DNA from: Paracoccaceae bacterium
Lineage (GTDB): Bacteria > Pseudomonadota > Alphaproteobacteria > Rhodobacterales > Rhodobacteraceae
Direction: 5' to 3'
DNA length: 64,000 bases
NCBI GenBank assembly: GCA_029243395.1
Contig: JAQWSE010000012.1
Location: 186,001 to 250,000, forward strand
The position numbers were made by a program, and so were the translations under genes. Shown here piece by piece: positions 63,601 to 64,000 of the stretch. The stretch's first letter is position 1. Every line of letters starts with the position of its first letter. Below the pieces are notes generated by a model. The model saw nothing but the letters and a program-made list of their open reading frames with translations. It made no database searches and was not told where the DNA came from.

Positions 63601-63629
63601 TTTAGAAAAGTGGTAGATGTACCATTTTC

Positions 63630-63691
63630 ACTGGTAGAGTAACTCATTTGTAATCATCAGGTCCCGAGTTCGAATCTTGGTGCCGGCACCA
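63630..63691 (+). pseudogene. 3' fragment of tRNA-Thr (TGT) (att remnant)
   Basis: Matches a tRNA-Thr from the D loop (CTGGTAGAG) through the TTTGTAA anticodon loop and T arm (CCCGAGTTCGAATCTTGG) to GCCGGCACCA. The 5' acceptor strand GCCGGC is missing and the anticodon stem no longer pairs (ACTCA against TCATC), so it cannot be functional. Confidence 0.75.
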
Positions 63692-64000
63692 TTAAAATCA
63701 ATGGGTTAGCGGATAATTTCCTGAATTCAGCCTGGCCTTGGGTTACAAATGGGTTACAAAACATCACCGTTTGATGATGAATCGAGGTCCTTTTCAGACA
63801 CTTAAAACTTACATCTTGTCTACAGTTGTGACCGTGTTCAACCCTGCCAGTTCAGCCTATGCATATTACTACATAGTCTTTTTTGTTTCAGCACCATGGA
63901 TGAATGGATCTCTGATGCGGTGCCACGATACGTTGGAGATCATGTGCTGTAAGGGGGTTACTGCACCCAATCCATACGACCCAAGGACGCAAGGGTACCG

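Larger units (their letters stand above)
63189..64000. other. tRNA-linked integration region, no intact gene
   Basis: 812 bp downstream of tRNA-Phe. It carries two tRNA 3' fragments (fMet-like, Thr-like), two 11-bp-phased doublets and a long stem-loop, but no complete open frame of convincing size. Parts are visibly richer in G+C (around 63300-63410). Most likely the edge of one or more integrated elements that continue past the window. Confidence 0.6.

Noticed and set aside
63450-63691. Possibility that the fMet- and Thr-like sequences are intact tRNA genes
   Set aside because: Neither has a 5' acceptor strand; the Thr-like piece also has an unpaired anticodon stem.
1-64000. CRISPR arrays, prophage structural genes, insertion sequences
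   Set aside because: No regularly spaced repeats, transposases, capsid, terminase or cas-like proteins were seen on either strand.

Overview
The window is a densely coded, mostly AT-rich stretch of a bacterial chromosome. It is most likely from a marine, uncultured alphaproteobacterium (SAR116/Rhodospirillales-like; the clade is a guess). The alphaproteobacterial call rests on the block murA - DUF2948 - UPF0262 - LMW phosphatase - infA - maf - RNase G - tRNA-Phe at 58-63 kb, on the tRNA sequences, and on family types such as HemP and the MtnK/MtnA pair.

Layout. 0-3 kb: a peptide/opine-type ABC transporter (partial DppB, DppC, fused DppD-DppF). 3-7 kb: an EamA exporter, a CoA-transferase, a PhzF homologue and a fatty acid desaturase. 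7.5-10.6 kb: a mini genomic island in tRNA-Met(CAT), bounded by a perfect 45-bp direct repeat, with nitroreductase, pirin and DoxX genes divergent from a LysR gene and no integrase. 10.7-18 kb: housekeeping genes (sugar kinase, cytochromes c, moaA, glmU, HAD phosphatase, tRNA-Gly, phosphohexomutase). 18.1-21.7 kb: a Mn/Zn/Fe ABC transporter of SitABCD type.

21.8-35.5 kb: a long minus-strand catabolic region, much of it visibly richer in G+C than its surroundings. A ribose-type ABC importer, an SDR, a TIM-barrel 'PEP hydrolase-like' protein, a Tm-1-like (UPF0261) protein and an FMN/4Fe-4S oxidoreductase are followed, after a 0.5-kb gap, by mtnK, mtnA and a class II aldolase/SDR fusion. The mtnK-mtnA-aldolase part fits 5-methylthioribose/5-deoxypentose salvage. 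The upstream part is an uncharacterised pathway that contains, as two adjacent genes, the two domains known from the plant Tm-1 antiviral protein.

35.8-41 kb: flavin oxidase-like, SRAP, arginase-family, DsbA-like, Gfo/Idh and GST genes. 41.1-46.5 kb: an iron-acquisition operon (hemP, DUF4856, sterol-desaturase-like, fbpA, fbpB) behind a good sigma70-type promoter with an adjacent inverted repeat. 46.5-52.2 kb: an amidinohydrolase, then a divergent C1/sulfur locus. A ferredoxin and a methanethiol-oxidase homologue (SBP56) face glutathione-dependent formaldehyde dehydrogenase, S-formylglutathione hydrolase and an aquaporin. Together these could take methanethiol to formate, H2S and H2O2. 52.2-57.7 kb: an MsbA-like exporter whose Shine-Dalgarno lies in a 13-bp perfect hairpin, an acyl-CoA synthetase, a 37-residue membrane protein, a threonine-dehydratase-like gene and tRNA-Thr(GGT).

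58.1-63.2 kb: the conserved murA-to-tRNA-Phe block, here lacking hisD and yacG. 63.2-64 kb: an almost gene-free tail holding 3' fragments of tRNA-fMet and tRNA-Thr and GTnAC doublets. It looks like a tRNA-linked integration hotspot.
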